Source of the DNA: Sporosarcina koreensis
GTDB lineage: Bacteria; Bacillota; Bacilli; Bacillales_A; Planococcaceae
Length of the DNA: 64,000 nt
Assembly (NCBI RefSeq): GCF_001531445.1
Contig: NZ_LQYA01000003.1
Coordinates: 54,009 to 118,008, forward strand
Reading direction: 5' to 3'
Positions within the stretch are counted from its first letter, which is position 1, and each line of letters starts with the position of its first letter. The notes below the pieces were generated by a model. It had not been told where the DNA came from. It searched no databases and saw only the letters and a list, made by a program, of their open reading frames with translations. The position numbers and the translations under genes were made by a program. Of this stretch, positions 29,241 through 42,864 are shown one piece after another.

Positions 29241-29711
29241 ATGCCTCGAAAAGGTCCTGTTGCAAAACGTGACGTATTACCGGATCCGATTTACAATTCG
29301 AAGCTAGTCACTCGTCTTATCAACAAAATGATGGTAGACGGTAAAAAAGGTACATCTCAAAATATCCTCTATGGTGCGTTTGAACTTGTGAAAGAACGCT
29401 CAGGTAAAGACGCTTTAGAAGTATTTGAAGCAGCATTGAACAATGTTATGCCAGTGCTTGAAGTACGTGCTCGCCGTGTCGGTGGTGCGAACTACCAAGT
29501 TCCGGTCGAAGTTCGTCCAGAGCGCCGTACAACTCTCGGATTGCGTTACCTAGTTAACTACTCCCGCTCACGTGGCGAGAAAACGATGGAAGAGCGTCTT
29601 GCGAATGAAATCCTTGATGCGTCCAACAATACAGGTGCATCCGTGAAACGTCGTGAAGAAATGCATAAAATGGCTGAAGCCAACAAAGCATTCGCTCACT
29701 ATCGCTGGTAA
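29241..29711 (+). CDS. rpsG: 30S ribosomal protein S7
   Basis: 156 residues ([21 protein letters not shown]), full length, with the conserved [16 protein letters not shown] rRNA-binding region and the C-terminal [24 protein letters not shown] precedes the ATG by about eight bases. It nucleates the 30S head. Confidence 0.98.
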   Translation: MPRKGPVAKRDVLPDPIYNSKLVTRLINKMMVDGKKGTSQNILYGAFELVKERSGKDALEVFEAALNNVMPVLEVRARRVGGANYQVPVEVRPERRTTLGLRYLVNYSRSRGEKTMEERLANEILDASNNTGASVKRREEMHKMAEANKAFAHYRW

Positions 29712-29789
29712 GATCGGACGGTTTATCTTTATTCACGCTTATGCGTGATTGATTGACACCTTAATCCGAAACGGAAGGAGTTATACAAA

Positions 29790-31868
29790 ATGGCTAGAGA
29801 GTTCTCCTTAGAGAATACTCGTAACATTGGTATCATGGCTCACATCGACGCCGGTAAGACGACGACAACTGAGCGGATCCTTTTTTACACAGGTAAGATC
29901 CATAAAATTGGTGAAACGCACGAAGGGGCTTCCCAAATGGACTGGATGGAGCAGGAGCAAGAGCGTGGAATCACGATCACATCTGCTGCGACAACAGCTG
30001 CATGGAAAGGCCATCGTGTAAACATCATCGATACTCCAGGACACGTAGACTTCACAGTTGAAGTTGAACGTTCACTTCGCGTATTGGATGGTGCTGTAAC
30101 AGTTCTTGACGCTCAATCGGGCGTTGAACCACAAACAGAAACAGTTTGGCGCCAAGCGACAAACTACAAAGTTCCTCGTCTTGTTTTCGTTAACAAGATG
30201 GACAAAACAGGTGCAGACTTCCTTTACTCTGTAGGCACTCTTCATGATCGTCTACAAGCAAACGCTGTTCCTATCCAACTCCCGATCGGTGCTGAAGATA
30301 ATTTCAGCGGCATCATCGACCTCGTTGAAATGAAAGCGACTCTATACGGTAATGACCTCGGAACAGACACAACTGTCGAAGACATTCCGGAAGAGTATCG
30401 TGAGCAAGCTGATGAGTACCGCGAGAAATTGATCGAAGCGATCGTAGACTTTGATGAAGATCTCATGGAAAAATACCTCGGCGGCGAAGAGCTTACAGTC
30501 GAAGAAATCAAAACTGCAATCCGTAAAGCGACACTTGCGGTACAATTCTACCCTGTTGTTTGCGGTACTGCTTTCAAAAACAAAGGTGTTCAATTAGTTC
30601 TCGATGCTGTCGTTGACTATTTGCCATCACCACTTGATATCGAAGCAATGACGGGTGTCAACCCGGATACAGAACAAGAAGAAGAGCGTCATTCCAGCGA
30701 CGAAGAGCCATTCTCTGCTCTAGCGTTCAAAGTTATGACAGACCCATATGTTGGTAAGCTTACATTCTTCCGTGTTTATTCCGGAGTCCTTCAATCAGGT
30801 TCATATGTACAGAACTCTACAAAAGGTAAGCGTGAGCGTGTAGGACGTATCCTGCAAATGCACGCAAACAGCCGTGAAGAGATTTCTGAAGTGCATTCTG
30901 GTGAAATCGCAGCAGCAGTCGGTTTGAAAGATACTGGAACAGGTGACACGCTTTGTGACGACAAAGCACCAATCATCCTTGAGTCCATGGAGTTCCCAGA
31001 ACCGGTTATCTCTGTAGCAATCGAACCGAAGACAAAAGGCGACCAGGACAAGATGGGTACAGCTCTTGCGAAACTTCAAGAGGAAGACCCGACTTTCCGT
31101 GCGCATACTGACCAAGAAACAGGCGAAGTCATCATCGCTGGTATGGGTGAACTTCACCTTGATATCATCGTCGACCGTCTACGCCGCGAGTTCAAGGTTG
31201 AAGCAAACGTAGGTGCACCACAAGTATCTTATCGTGAAACATTCCGTACTGCAGCGGAAGTTGAAGGTAAGTTCGTCCGCCAATCCGGTGGTCGTGGTCA
31301 ATACGGACACGTTTGGATCGAGTTCTCGCCAAACGAAGAAGGAAAAGGTTTCGAATTCGTTAACAATATCGTTGGTGGTGTTGTTCCTCGTGAATACATC
31401 GCTTCCGTTGAAGCGGGTGTTCGTGACTCCCTTAACAATGGTGTTCTTGCTGGTTATCCGTTGATCGACGTAAAAGCGCGTCTATTCGATGGTTCTTACC
31501 ATGACGTCGACTCCAACGAGATGGCGTTCAAGATCGCTGCTTCCATGGCACTTAAAAATGCCGCTGCAAAATGTAACCCAGTTCTTCTTGAGCCGATGAT
31601 GAAAGTTGAAGTAATCATCCCTGAAGAATACATGGGCGACATCATGGGTGATATCACATCACGCCGTGGTCGCGTGGAAGGTATGGACGCTCGCGGTAAC
31701 GCACAAGTTGTCCGTGCAATGGTTCCACTTGCAGAGATGTTCGGTTACGCAACTTCACTTCGTTCGAATACACAAGGCCGTGGAGTATTCTCTATGACAT
31801 TCGATCACTACGAAGACGTTCCGAAATCAGTTGCAGAGGAAGTTATCAAGAAAAATAAAGGTGAATAA
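29790..31868 (+). CDS. fusA: Elongation factor G
   Basis: 692-residue translocation GTPase. G1 is [13 protein letters not shown]3 is DTPGHVDF and G4 is NKMDK; all five domains are present and no deletion is visible. AAGGAG precedes the ATG. The fusidic-acid-sensitive architecture is standard. Lies in the str operon between rpsG and tuf. Confidence 0.98.
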   Translation: MAREFSLENTRNIGIMAHIDAGKTTTTERILFYTGKIHKIGETHEGASQMDWMEQEQERGITITSAATTAAWKGHRVNIIDTPGHVDFTVEVERSLRVLDGAVTVLDAQSGVEPQTETVWRQATNYKVPRLVFVNKMDKTGADFLYSVGTLHDRLQANAVPIQLPIGAEDNFSGIIDLVEMKATLYGNDLGTDTTVEDIPEEYREQADEYREKLIEAIVDFDEDLMEKYLGGEELTVEEIKTAIRKATLAVQFYPVVCGTAFKNKGVQLVLDAVVDYLPSPLDIEAMTGVNPDTEQEEERHSSDEEPFSALAFKVMTDPYVGKLTFFRVYSGVLQSGSYVQNSTKGKRERVGRILQMHANSREEISEVHSGEIAAAVGLKDTGTGDTLCDDKAPIILESMEFPEPVISVAIEPKTKGDQDKMGTALAKLQEEDPTFRAHTDQETGEVIIAGMGELHLDIIVDRLRREFKVEANVGAPQVSYRETFRTAAEVEGKFVRQSGGRGQYGHVWIEFSPNEEGKGFEFVNNIVGGVVPREYIASVEAGVRDSLNNGVLAGYPLIDVKARLFDGSYHDVDSNEMAFKIAASMALKNAAAKCNPVLLEPMMKVEVIIPEEYMGDIMGDITSRRGRVEGMDARGNAQVVRAMVPLAEMFGYATSLRSNTQGRGVFSMTFDHYEDVPKSVAEEVIKKNKGE

Positions 31869-31881
31869 TTAAAATTCATCC

Positions 31882-31910
31882 TTGTTTCCAACAATGATTA
31901 CTTGTAAGAT
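31882..31910 (+). promoter_or_regulatory. Possible internal tuf promoter
   Basis: TTGTTT 31882-31887 and TAAGAT 31905-31910 are 17 bp apart in the fusA-tuf gap. TGGAG/CTCCA can pair downstream in the leader. Confidence 0.4.
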
Positions 31911-31993
31911 ATGGATAGTTGGAGGGAGTATTTTCTCCAGCATCCATGCTTATAAAAAATAAAACATTCATATTTTTAAGGAGGAATTCCACA

Positions 31994-33181
<1,188 letters not shown>

Positions 33182-33191
33182 TAAACTTTTA

Positions 33192-33217
33192 AATCCCGCA
33201 CTCGTGCGGGATTTTTT
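33192..33217 (+). terminator. Terminator after tuf
   Basis: AATCCCGCA and TGCGGGATT form a perfect stem with a short loop, followed by six T. Confidence 0.92.
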
Positions 33218-33310
33218 AATTGGAAAGCCATTTTGCTAGTCAATGACATTTGGTGCGAGTGGTAATGCGGCTGGATCTATGGATTGCTGACGCGGTAATG
33301 GGAACAATCA

Positions 33311-33390
33311 TTTAGGATCCATTCATTCCCGTTCAAGGTCCATTCTTTTAAACAAGGTCTCCATTATTCCATTAAGGTCTCAATTAATCA
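33311..33390 (-). repeat. Degenerate ~20-bp periodic array between tuf and rpsJ
   Basis: AGG(T/A)C recurs at 33314, 33336, 33355 and 33375, and TCCAT/TCAAT at 33318, 33339, 33360 and 33380. Read on the minus strand the units begin ATGGA or ATTGA followed by (GA)CCTT, recalling the TTATGGACTTT unit of the array at 728-887. The period is 19-22 bp, less exact than the first array. Confidence 0.45.
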
Positions 33391-33480
33391 CGCGTAGTAC
33401 CATCGCTGTGCCCGGTTACCAAATAGCGGAATGCTTCGCTAAAAACCTCACTAGTTTTCATGTAAAATCCCACAAAATAG

Positions 33481-33509
33481 TTGAATAATAAGCAACATCC
33501 TATTATAAT
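33481..33509 (+). promoter_or_regulatory. S10 operon promoter 1
   Basis: TTGAAT 33481-33486 and a perfect TATAAT 33504-33509 are 17 bp apart. Confidence 0.75.
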
Positions 33510-33542
33510 AAAAAAGCTGATAAAAGAATTTCGCCAAAAGGG

Positions 33543-33571
33543 TTGCGGGATTCTTTTTCATTGTGTATAAT
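33543..33571 (+). promoter_or_regulatory. S10 operon promoter 2
   Basis: TTGCGG 33543-33548 and a perfect TATAAT 33566-33571 are 17 bp apart, 62 bp downstream of the first promoter. Confidence 0.65.
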
Positions 33572-33576
33572 GTTGA

Positions 33577-34008
<432 letters not shown>

Positions 34009-34049
34009 TCGATAAAAATAAAACTTATTAAATTCAGGAGGTGTGACAA

Positions 34050-34679
34050 ATGACCAAAGGAATCTTAGGGAGAAAAGTCGGCATGACGCAAATCTTTGCT
34101 GAAAACGGCGATCTCATTCCAGTGACTGTGATTGAAGCTGCTCCAAACGTTGTTCTTCAAAAGAAGACAAACGAAACAGACGGCTATGAAGCAATCCAGC
34201 TTGGATTCGACGACAAACGTGAAAAGCTTGCGAACAAACCTGAAAAGGGACACGTTGCAAAAGCTGAAACGGCACCTAAGCGCTTCATTCGCGAATTCCG
34301 CGGACTTGACGTAGCTGGGTATGAAGTTGGTCAGGAAGTCAAAGTCGATACATTCGCAGAAGGCGATATCGTCGACATTACAGGAGTATCAAAAGGTAAA
34401 GGGTTCCAAGGTGTTATCAAACGCCACGGATACTCACGCGGACCAATGAGTCACGGTTCCCGTTTCCACCGTGCACCAGGTTCACTAGGTGCGGTTGACG
34501 GACAACGCGTATTCAAAGGTAAAAAATTGCCTGGACGTACTGGTGGAGACACTATCACGATCCAAAACCTTGAAATCGTACGAGTTGACGCTGAGCGTAA
34601 CTTGTTGCTTGTTAAAGGTAATGTTCCTGGAGCACGCAAATCACTAATCACAGTGAAAAGCGCAATCAAAGGGAACTAA
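34050..34679 (+). CDS. rplC: 50S ribosomal protein L3
   Basis: 209 residues. The long extension reaching the peptidyl-transferase centre ([17 protein letters not shown], then HRAPGSLG) is present, with the beta-barrel core around it. AGGAGGTG precedes the ATG. Confidence 0.98.
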   Translation: MTKGILGRKVGMTQIFAENGDLIPVTVIEAAPNVVLQKKTNETDGYEAIQLGFDDKREKLANKPEKGHVAKAETAPKRFIREFRGLDVAGYEVGQEVKVDTFAEGDIVDITGVSKGKGFQGVIKRHGYSRGPMSHGSRFHRAPGSLGAVDGQRVFKGKKLPGRTGGDTITIQNLEIVRVDAERNLLLVKGNVPGARKSLITVKSAIKGN

Positions 34680-34704
34680 TTCTTAAAGGAAGGAGGAAAC
34701 AATA

Positions 34705-35328
34705 ATGCCTAAAGTATCCGTACTAAGTCAGACAGGTTCTTCAGTTGGCGACATCGAATTGAACGAAGCGATCTTCGGTATCGAGCCAAACGAAGCTGTC
34801 CTATTTGAAGCATTGGTTCAACAACGCGCATCATTGCGCCAAGGTAACCATAAAGTAAAAACTCGCGCGGAAGTTGCTGGCGGTGGCCGTAAACCATGGC
34901 GCCAAAAAGGAACTGGACGTGCTCGTCAAGGGTCGATCCGTTCACCACAATGGCGTGGAGGCGGTATCGTATTCGGTCCGACTCAAAGAAGCTACAGCTA
35001 CAAGCTTCCTAAGAAAGTTCGTCGTTTGGCACTCCTTTCAGCTCTTTCAACGAAAGTGCGCGATGAGGAAATCATCGTATTGGACGCTCTAACATTCGAC
35101 GCACCAAAAACAAAAGAATTCACGAAGGTCCTTACAGATCTTTCAATCGATAAAAAAGCATTGTTCGTAACAGCTGATCTTGACGAAGCGGTGGCATTGT
35201 CCGCTCGCAACATCCCTGGAATCAGTGTTGTTACAGCAAACGGCATCAACGTTCTTGACCTTGTCGCTCATGACAAGCTTGTCATCACTAAAGATGCAGT
35301 TCAAAAAATTGAGGAGGTGCTTGGTTAA
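34705..35328 (+). CDS. rplD: 50S ribosomal protein L4
   Basis: 207 residues. The exit-tunnel loop with [20 protein letters not shown] is unaltered in appearance. AAGGAGG precedes the ATG. The stop overlaps the rplW start by one base (TAATG). Confidence 0.98.
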   Translation: MPKVSVLSQTGSSVGDIELNEAIFGIEPNEAVLFEALVQQRASLRQGNHKVKTRAEVAGGGRKPWRQKGTGRARQGSIRSPQWRGGGIVFGPTQRSYSYKLPKKVRRLALLSALSTKVRDEEIIVLDALTFDAPKTKEFTKVLTDLSIDKKALFVTADLDEAVALSARNIPGISVVTANGINVLDLVAHDKLVITKDAVQKIEEVLG

Positions 35329-35612
35329 TGGAAGCACGTGATGTCCTAAAACGTCCGGTCATTACCGAGCGTTCTTCAGAACAAATGGAATACAAAAAGT
35401 ACACTTTCGAAATCGATACACGCGCTAACAAAACACATGTGAAGCAAGCGATCGAAGAAATCTTCGGAGTGAAAGTGGAAAAAGTCAACGTACAGAACTA
35501 CAAAGGTAAGTTCAAGCGTATGGGCAAACATGCAGGTTACACAAACAAGCGCCGTAAAGCGATCGTAACTTTGACTGCTGATTCAAAAGACATCGAACTA
35601 TTCGAAATGTAA
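35328..35612 (+). CDS. rplW: 50S ribosomal protein L23
   Basis: 94 residues ([20 protein letters not shown]). It lies at the tunnel exit and contacts SRP and trigger factor. GAGGTG within the end of rplD serves as the binding site; the genes are coupled by TAATG. Confidence 0.98.
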   Translation: MEARDVLKRPVITERSSEQMEYKKYTFEIDTRANKTHVKQAIEEIFGVKVEKVNVQNYKGKFKRMGKHAGYTNKRRKAIVTLTADSKDIELFEM

Positions 35613-35645
35613 TTGACTCGTAAATAAACGAAGGAGGGAACACCA

Positions 35646-36476
35646 ATGGCGATTAAGAAATACAAACCTACCTCCAACGGACGTCGTAACATGACTTCTT
35701 CAGACTTCTCTGCTATTACAACAGATAAGCCGGAAAAATCATTGCTTGAACCACTAAAGCGTAAAGGCGGACGTAACAACCAAGGTAGGATGACTGTTCG
35801 TCACCAAGGTGGAGGCCATAAGCGCCAATACCGTGTCATCGACTTCCAACGTCGGAAAGATGGCATTCCAGGACGCGTTGCTACGATCGAATACGATCCA
35901 AACCGTTCTGCAAACATCGCCCTAATCAACTATGCTGATGGGGAGAAACGTTACATCCTTGCACCAAAAGGATTGGAAGTGGGCATGACTGTTATGTCAG
36001 GACCTGAAGCGGACATCCGCGTAGGGAACTCTCTTCCACTTGAAAACATTCCAATGGGTTCTACAATCCATAACATCGAATTGAAACCTGGTAAAGGTGG
36101 ACAATTGGTGCGTTCTGCTGGTACATCCGCACAATTGCTTGGACGTGAAGGCAAATACGTAATCATCCGTCTACAATCAGGCGAAGTTCGTATGATCCTA
36201 TCAACTTGCCGCGCAACAATCGGTCAAGTAGGTAACGAGCAACACGAATTGATCAATATCGGTAAAGCAGGTCGTTCACGCTGGATGGGCAAACGTCCAA
36301 CTGTTCGTGGATCTGTCATGAACCCTAACGATCACCCGCATGGTGGTGGTGAAGGACGTACTCCAATCGGCCGTCCGAGCCCAGTTACACCTTGGGGCAA
36401 ACCAGCTCTTGGTTACAAAACTCGTAAGAAAAACAACAAATCCGACAAACTTATCGTTCGTCGCCGTAAAAAATAA
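35646..36476 (+). CDS. rplB: 50S ribosomal protein L2
   Basis: 276 residues. The conserved C-terminal [14 protein letters not shown] motif with the histidine important at the peptidyl-transferase centre is intact. Preceded by GGAGGG. Confidence 0.98.
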   Translation: MAIKKYKPTSNGRRNMTSSDFSAITTDKPEKSLLEPLKRKGGRNNQGRMTVRHQGGGHKRQYRVIDFQRRKDGIPGRVATIEYDPNRSANIALINYADGEKRYILAPKGLEVGMTVMSGPEADIRVGNSLPLENIPMGSTIHNIELKPGKGGQLVRSAGTSAQLLGREGKYVIIRLQSGEVRMILSTCRATIGQVGNEQHELINIGKAGRSRWMGKRPTVRGSVMNPNDHPHGGGEGRTPIGRPSPVTPWGKPALGYKTRKKNNKSDKLIVRRRKK

Positions 36477-36539
36477 TGTGATGACACTGCGGTTCGGTAA
36501 ATGGACCGTAGTCCAATCATCACGGAAGGAGGTTTTTCC

Positions 36540-36818
36540 ATGGGCCGCAGCTTGAAAAAAGGACCTTTTGCAGATGATCATTTGATGAAAAAGGTCGACG
36601 CTCAAAAAGATGCACAAAAGAAACAGGTCATTAAAACTTGGTCACGCCGTTCCACAATTTTTCCATCCTTCATCGGATTGACGATTGCTGTATATGACGG
36701 ACGCAAGCACGTACCTGTCTATGTGACTGAAGATATGGTTGGTCACAAACTCGGTGAATTCGTACCTACGCGCACATACAAAGGTCATGGCGCTGACGAT
36801 AAGAAAACAAGACGTTAA
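36540..36818 (+). CDS. rpsS: 30S ribosomal protein S19
   Basis: 92 residues ([19 protein letters not shown]). The start at 36540 follows AAGGAGG; the upstream frame from 36501 covers the binding site and is not used. C-terminal [15 protein letters not shown] is basic and typical. Confidence 0.98.
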   Translation: MGRSLKKGPFADDHLMKKVDAQKDAQKKQVIKTWSRRSTIFPSFIGLTIAVYDGRKHVPVYVTEDMVGHKLGEFVPTRTYKGHGADDKKTRR

Positions 36819-36837
36819 TTGAGAGGAGGTTAATCTG

Positions 36838-37182
36838 ATGCAACAAGCAAAAGCTACTGCCCGCACAGTCCGTATTGCTCCTCGCAAAGTCCGTTTGGTC
36901 GTTGATCTTATCCGGGGCAAGAAAATCGGTGAAGCTGTCGCGATTCTACGCCTGACGCCGAAAGCGGCATCGCCGGTTGTAGAAAAAGTATTGAAATCAG
37001 CAATCGCTAACGCTGAACACAACTATGAGATGGATGTTGAGAACATGATCGTCAGCGAAGTATTCGTTGATGAAGGTCCAACAATGAAACGTTTCCGTCC
37101 ACGCGCACAAGGTCGTGCAAGTGCGATCAATAAACGTACTAGCCACATTACAGTAGTGGTATCCGAAAAGAAGGAGGGGTAA
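36838..37182 (+). CDS. rplV: 50S ribosomal protein L22
   Basis: 114 residues. The exit-tunnel beta-hairpin region [21 protein letters not shown] is complete, without the deletions seen in macrolide-resistant strains. GAGGAGG precedes the ATG. Confidence 0.98.
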   Translation: MQQAKATARTVRIAPRKVRLVVDLIRGKKIGEAVAILRLTPKAASPVVEKVLKSAIANAEHNYEMDVENMIVSEVFVDEGPTMKRFRPRAQGRASAINKRTSHITVVVSEKKEG

Positions 37183-37185
37183 TTC

Positions 37186-37842
37186 GTGGGTCAAAAAGTA
37201 CATCCTAATGGTTTGCGGGTTGGCATCATTCGTGATTGGGATTCGAAATGGTATGCAGAAAAAGACTATGCGAATCTTCTACATGAAGACTTGAAAATCC
37301 GTGAGTACATCGAAAAACGCCTTGTCGATGCAGCAGTTTCCAAAGTGGAAATTGAACGTGCCGCAAAGCGTGTCAATATTACAATCCACACTGCGAAGCC
37401 GGGCATGGTGATCGGTAAAGGCGGTTCCGAAGTCGAAGCACTTCGTAAATCGTTGAACGATATCACTGGCAAGCGTGTACACATCAACATCGTAGAAATC
37501 AAACGTGCTGACCTTGACGCGAAATTGGTTGCAGAATCAATCGCACGTCAATTAGAAGGCCGTGTATCATTCCGTCGTGCTCAAAAACAAGCAATCCAAC
37601 GCACAATTCGTTCTGGTGCAAAAGGAATCAAAACTCAAGTATCCGGACGTCTTGGCGGTGCTGACATCGCTCGTGCGGAACACTACAGTGAAGGTACTGT
37701 TCCTCTTCATACATTACGTGCAGACATTGACTATGCACACGCAGAAGCTGACACTACATATGGTAAGCTTGGCGTAAAAGTATGGATTTACCGGGGAGAA
37801 GTCCTTCCAGTGAAGAAGAACTCTGAGGAAGGAGGCAACTAA
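37186..37842 (+). CDS. rpsC: 30S ribosomal protein S3
   Basis: 218 residues from GTG 37186 ([15 protein letters not shown]). The KH domain [12 protein letters not shown] and the C-terminal domain are intact. AAGGAGGGG overlaps the end of rplV, three bases away. Confidence 0.98.
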   Translation: MGQKVHPNGLRVGIIRDWDSKWYAEKDYANLLHEDLKIREYIEKRLVDAAVSKVEIERAAKRVNITIHTAKPGMVIGKGGSEVEALRKSLNDITGKRVHINIVEIKRADLDAKLVAESIARQLEGRVSFRRAQKQAIQRTIRSGAKGIKTQVSGRLGGADIARAEHYSEGTVPLHTLRADIDYAHAEADTTYGKLGVKVWIYRGEVLPVKKNSEEGGN

Positions 37843-37844
37843 TT

Positions 37845-38469
<625 letters not shown>

Positions 38470-38486
38470 TGAAGGAGGTTGCAGCC

Positions 38487-38750
38487 ATGACTGAGCGTAA
38501 CCAGCGCAAAGTATATACAGGCCGTGTAGTATCCGACAAAATGGATAAAACGGTTACCGTAATGGTAGAGACACATAAAAAGCACACTTTATACGGCAAA
38601 CGTGTAAAGTATTCTAAGAAATTCAAGGCCCATGACGAACTGAATGAAGCGAAGATCGGCGACGTAGTTCGCATTATGGAAACACGTCCACTTTCAGCTA
38701 CAAAGCGTTTCCGCCTCATCGAAGTAGTCGAAAAAGCGGTCATCATCTAA
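38487..38750 (+). CDS. rpsQ: 30S ribosomal protein S17
   Basis: 87 residues ([22 protein letters not shown]), OB fold. The start at 38487 follows GAAGGAGG; the ATG at 38469 is before the binding site. Confidence 0.98.
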   Translation: MTERNQRKVYTGRVVSDKMDKTVTVMVETHKKHTLYGKRVKYSKKFKAHDELNEAKIGDVVRIMETRPLSATKRFRLIEVVEKAVII

Positions 38751-38789
38751 TATCGTTCGGAAAGTAAATTCCGAGAGGAGGTAGCCTCA

Positions 38790-39158
38790 ATGATTCAACA
38801 AGAAAGCCGTATGAAAGTTGCCGATAACTCAGGTGCACGTGAAGTTCTAACAATTAAAGTTCTTGGTGGAACAGGCCGTAAAACTGCAAATATCGGTGAC
38901 ATCGTTGTTGTAACAGTGAAAAAAGCAACACCAGGTGGCGTTGTCAAGAAAGGCGACGTTGTCAAAGCTGTTATCGTCCGCACGAAAAGCGGAGTACGTC
39001 GTAAAGATGGCTCCTACATTACGTTCGACGAAAACGCATGTGTTATCATCCGCGATGACAAGAGCCCACGTGGAACTCGTATTTTCGGACCAGTTGCACG
39101 CGAATTGCGCGACAGCAACTTCATGAAAATCATTTCACTAGCTCCAGAAGTTCTTTAA
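38790..39158 (+). CDS. rplN: 50S ribosomal protein L14
   Basis: 122 residues ([19 protein letters not shown]), first of the spc part. Highly conserved, full length. GAGAGGAGG precedes the ATG. Confidence 0.98.
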   Translation: MIQQESRMKVADNSGAREVLTIKVLGGTGRKTANIGDIVVVTVKKATPGGVVKKGDVVKAVIVRTKSGVRRKDGSYITFDENACVIIRDDKSPRGTRIFGPVARELRDSNFMKIISLAPEVL

Positions 39159-39193
39159 TTACATGACAGTGCCAATCAAGGAGGTGCGATGAA

Positions 39194-39505
39194 ATGCACG
39201 TTAAAAAAGGCGATAAAGTTATGGTCATCACCGGAAAAGACAAAGGTAAGACCGGAGTCATCTTAGCTGCTTTCCCTAAAAAGGATCGTGTGCTTGTAGA
39301 AGGCGTAAATATCGTAAAGAAACATACAAAGCCGAACCAAGCGAATCCTCAAGGCGGAATCGTCAGCCAAGAGGCAGCTATCCATGTATCCAACGTCATG
39401 CCAATCGATCCTAAAACAGGTGAACCTACTCGTGTAGGTTATAAATTCGAAGATGGCAAAAAGATTCGTATTGCTAAAAAATCCGGTGAAGCACTGGACA
39501 AATGA
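39194..39505 (+). CDS. rplX: 50S ribosomal protein L24
   Basis: 103 residues with an N-terminal KOW motif ([19 protein letters not shown]). Early 50S assembly protein. AAGGAGGTG precedes the ATG. Confidence 0.98.
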   Translation: MHVKKGDKVMVITGKDKGKTGVILAAFPKKDRVLVEGVNIVKKHTKPNQANPQGGIVSQEAAIHVSNVMPIDPKTGEPTRVGYKFEDGKKIRIAKKSGEALDK

Positions 39506-39531
39506 GTAATGGATGAAAGGAGGTCCAACTG

Positions 39532-40276
<745 letters not shown>

Positions 40277-40305
40277 TCCCCTAACTTGGGAAGGAGGTTA
40301 ATGGA

Positions 40306-40704
40306 ATGACAATGAGTGATCCGATCGCAGATATGCTTACACGCATCCGTAACGCGAACATGGTTCGTCACGAGAAGCTTGAGGTACCTGCTTCAAACAT
40401 GAAAAGAGAAATCGCTGAAATCTTGAAACGTGAAGGTTTCGTCCGCGATGTTGAATATGTGGAAGATAGCAAACAAGGCATTATCCGCATTTTCCTTAAA
40501 TATGGTCAAAACAACGAGCGTGTTATCACTGGTCTTAAACGTATCTCAAAACCTGGTCTTCGTGTTTATGCAAAAACAAATGAAGTTCCTAAAGTTTTGA
40601 ATGGCCTTGGTATCGCCCTTGTGTCCACGTCAAACGGTCTCCTTACTGATAAGGAAGCTCGCGCGAAACAAGTAGGCGGAGAAGTCGTAGCTTACGTTTG
40701 GTAA
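40306..40704 (+). CDS. rpsH: 30S ribosomal protein S8
   Basis: 132 residues ([18 protein letters not shown]). ATG 40306 follows AAGGAGG. By family precedent it can repress spc-operon translation; no specific site was identified here. Confidence 0.98.
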   Translation: MTMSDPIADMLTRIRNANMVRHEKLEVPASNMKREIAEILKREGFVRDVEYVEDSKQGIIRIFLKYGQNNERVITGLKRISKPGLRVYAKTNEVPKVLNGLGIALVSTSNGLLTDKEARAKQVGGEVVAYVW

Positions 40705-40734
40705 TCCGTAACAATTGAATGGAGGTGCAATAGG

Positions 40735-41274
40735 ATGTCCCGAATTGGTAAACGTCCAATCGAGGTTCCTGAAAACGTGACAGTTACTATCGCTGATGAT
40801 AACGTTGTTACTGTTAAAGGCCCGAAAGGCGAACTTACAAATACATTTAATGCTGATATTAAAATCGAGCAAGAAGGCAATGTCATCACTTTGACTCGTC
40901 CTTCTGACTCTAAAGAACACCGTTCAATCCACGGAACAACTCGTTCCCTTTTGGATAACATGGTAACTGGTGTATCTAAAGGTTTTGAACGTACACTTGA
41001 ACTTGTTGGGGTTGGGTATCGTGCTCAGCTTCAAGGCAAGAAACTCGTATTGAACGTAGGATACTCTCACCCGGTTGAGTTCACACCGGAAGATGGAGTC
41101 GAAGTTGAAGTTCCTGCGAATACGAAAATTATCGTTCGCGGTATCAATAAAGAACGCGTCGGTGCTTTAGCGTCGAACATTCGTCAAGTACGCCCACCTG
41201 AGCCGTACAAAGGAAAAGGTATTAAGTACGAAGGCGAACAAATTCGTCGTAAAGAAGGAAAAACAGGTAAATAA
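40735..41274 (+). CDS. rplF: 50S ribosomal protein L6
   Basis: 179 residues ([17 protein letters not shown]); two similar domains and the conserved C-terminal [20 protein letters not shown] precedes the ATG. Confidence 0.98.
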   Translation: MSRIGKRPIEVPENVTVTIADDNVVTVKGPKGELTNTFNADIKIEQEGNVITLTRPSDSKEHRSIHGTTRSLLDNMVTGVSKGFERTLELVGVGYRAQLQGKKLVLNVGYSHPVEFTPEDGVEVEVPANTKIIVRGINKERVGALASNIRQVRPPEPYKGKGIKYEGEQIRRKEGKTGK

Positions 41275-41308
41275 TGCCGCGTAAAGGCATTCGGAAGGAG
41301 TGACCACG

Positions 41309-41671
41309 ATGATCACGAAACAAGATAAGAACGCTGTCCGCAGAAAACGTCACGCACGTGTTCGTACGAAAATCAGCGGAACTCCAGCGCGTCCACGCTT
41401 GAATGTTTATCGTTCAAACAAACATATCTATGCACAACTAATCGACGATATGAATGGCGTTACGATTGCTAGTGCTTCCACAATGGATAAAGGGTTCGAT
41501 TTGGACTCTAAAGCGGATGCCCAAGCAGCAGCTAAAGTCGGCGAGATGATCGCGAAGAAAGCCGTTGAAAAGGACGTCAAATCGGTTGTTTTCGACCGTG
41601 GCGGATACCTATTCCACGGCCGTGTGAAAGCTCTTGCAGACGCAGCACGCGAAAATGGACTGGAATTTTAA
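41309..41671 (+). CDS. rplR: 50S ribosomal protein L18
   Basis: 120 residues from ATG 41309 ([17 protein letters not shown]), matching the Bacillus length. A GTG at 41300 falls in the binding site AAGGAG (41295-41300). 5S rRNA-binding, with [14 protein letters not shown] and [16 protein letters not shown]. Confidence 0.97.
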   Translation: MITKQDKNAVRRKRHARVRTKISGTPARPRLNVYRSNKHIYAQLIDDMNGVTIASASTMDKGFDLDSKADAQAAAKVGEMIAKKAVEKDVKSVVFDRGGYLFHGRVKALADAARENGLEF

Positions 41672-41693
41672 TTAAGAAGGAGGGACATATTTC

Positions 41694-42194
41694 ATGCGTC
41701 GTAATGATCAGAATAGAAGTGAATTCGAAGAACGCGTAGTAACGATCAACCGCGTAGCGAAAGTGGTAAAGGGTGGACGTCGTTTCCGCTTTACAGCACT
41801 TGTCGTTGTCGGAGATAAAAACGGCCGCGTCGGTTTTGGAACAGGGAAAGCGCAAGAGGTTCCTGATGCAATCCGTAAAGCAATCGAAGATGCGAAGAAG
41901 AACTTGATCGAAGTGCCTATGGTTAAAGGAACGACTCCACACGAAATTATTGGACGTTTTGGTGCAGGCCAAATCCTTATCAAACCAGCAGCACCTGGTA
42001 CAGGAGTAATCGCCGGAGGACCTGTCCGTGCGGTACTTGAACTTGCAGGAATCACGGATATCCTTTCAAAATCCTTGGGATCAAGCACACCGATCAACAT
42101 GGTACGTGCAACAATTGAAGGGTTGAAGAATTTGAAACGCGCTGAAGAGGTTGCTAAATTGCGCGGCAAATCCGTAGAAGAACTGTTAGGTTAA
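41694..42194 (+). CDS. rpsE: 30S ribosomal protein S5
   Basis: 166 residues. The N-terminal dsRBD-like domain has the [17 protein letters not shown] loop at the spectinomycin site, wild-type in appearance. AAGGAGGG precedes the ATG. Confidence 0.98.
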   Translation: MRRNDQNRSEFEERVVTINRVAKVVKGGRRFRFTALVVVGDKNGRVGFGTGKAQEVPDAIRKAIEDAKKNLIEVPMVKGTTPHEIIGRFGAGQILIKPAAPGTGVIAGGPVRAVLELAGITDILSKSLGSSTPINMVRATIEGLKNLKRAEEVAKLRGKSVEELLG

Positions 42195-42207
42195 GGGGGG
42201 AAACACT

Positions 42208-42390
42208 ATGGCAAACAAACTTGAAATCACCCTTACGAAAAGTGTAATCGGCGCGAAGCCAGCACAACGTAAAACAGTTGAAGCTCTCGGTCTGCGTAAG
42301 TTGAACCAGACAGTTGAACATCAAGACAACGTAGCAATTCGTGGCATGATCAACAAGGTTAGCCACTTAGTCACTGTTAAAGAACAATAA
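42208..42390 (+). CDS. rpmD: 50S ribosomal protein L30
   Basis: 60 residues ([20 protein letters not shown]), full length for bacteria. GGGGGG lies just upstream of the ATG, 13 bp after the rpsE stop. Confidence 0.97.
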   Translation: MANKLEITLTKSVIGAKPAQRKTVEALGLRKLNQTVEHQDNVAIRGMINKVSHLVTVKEQ

Positions 42391-42423
42391 TGCACATTTT
42401 CGAAATAAGGAGGTGCCGATAAG

Positions 42424-42864
42424 ATGAAATTACACGATATGAAGCCAGCTGAAGGCGCACGTAAAGCACGTAAACGCATTGGTCGTGGAATCGGTTCCGG
42501 TACAGGTAAAACTTCCGGTAAAGGTCATAAAGGTCAAAACGCTCGTTCCGGCGGCGGTGTTCGCCTTGGATTCGAGGGTGGTCAAATTCCACTATTCCAA
42601 CGACTTCCGAAGCGTGGTTTTACGAACATCAATCGTAAAGAATACGCAATTGTGAACTTGGACGTACTGAACCGTTTTGACGAAGGTACTGAAGTTACAC
42701 CTGAATTGCTAATTGAAACTGGAATCGTGAGCAATGAAAAATCAGGAATTAAGATTCTTGGAAATGGGACTCTTGAAAAAAAGATTACTGTCAAAGCTCA
42801 TAAATTCTCAGCTTCTGCTAAAGAGGCTATCGAGAAAGCGGGCGGGCAAGCAGAGGTGATTTAA
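42424..42864 (+). CDS. rplO: 50S ribosomal protein L15
   Basis: 146 residues. The glycine-rich N-terminus ([20 protein letters not shown]) and the globular C-terminal domain are clear. Its stop overlaps the secY ATG by one base. Confidence 0.98.
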   Translation: MKLHDMKPAEGARKARKRIGRGIGSGTGKTSGKGHKGQNARSGGGVRLGFEGGQIPLFQRLPKRGFTNINRKEYAIVNLDVLNRFDEGTEVTPELLIETGIVSNEKSGIKILGNGTLEKKITVKAHKFSASAKEAIEKAGGQAEVI

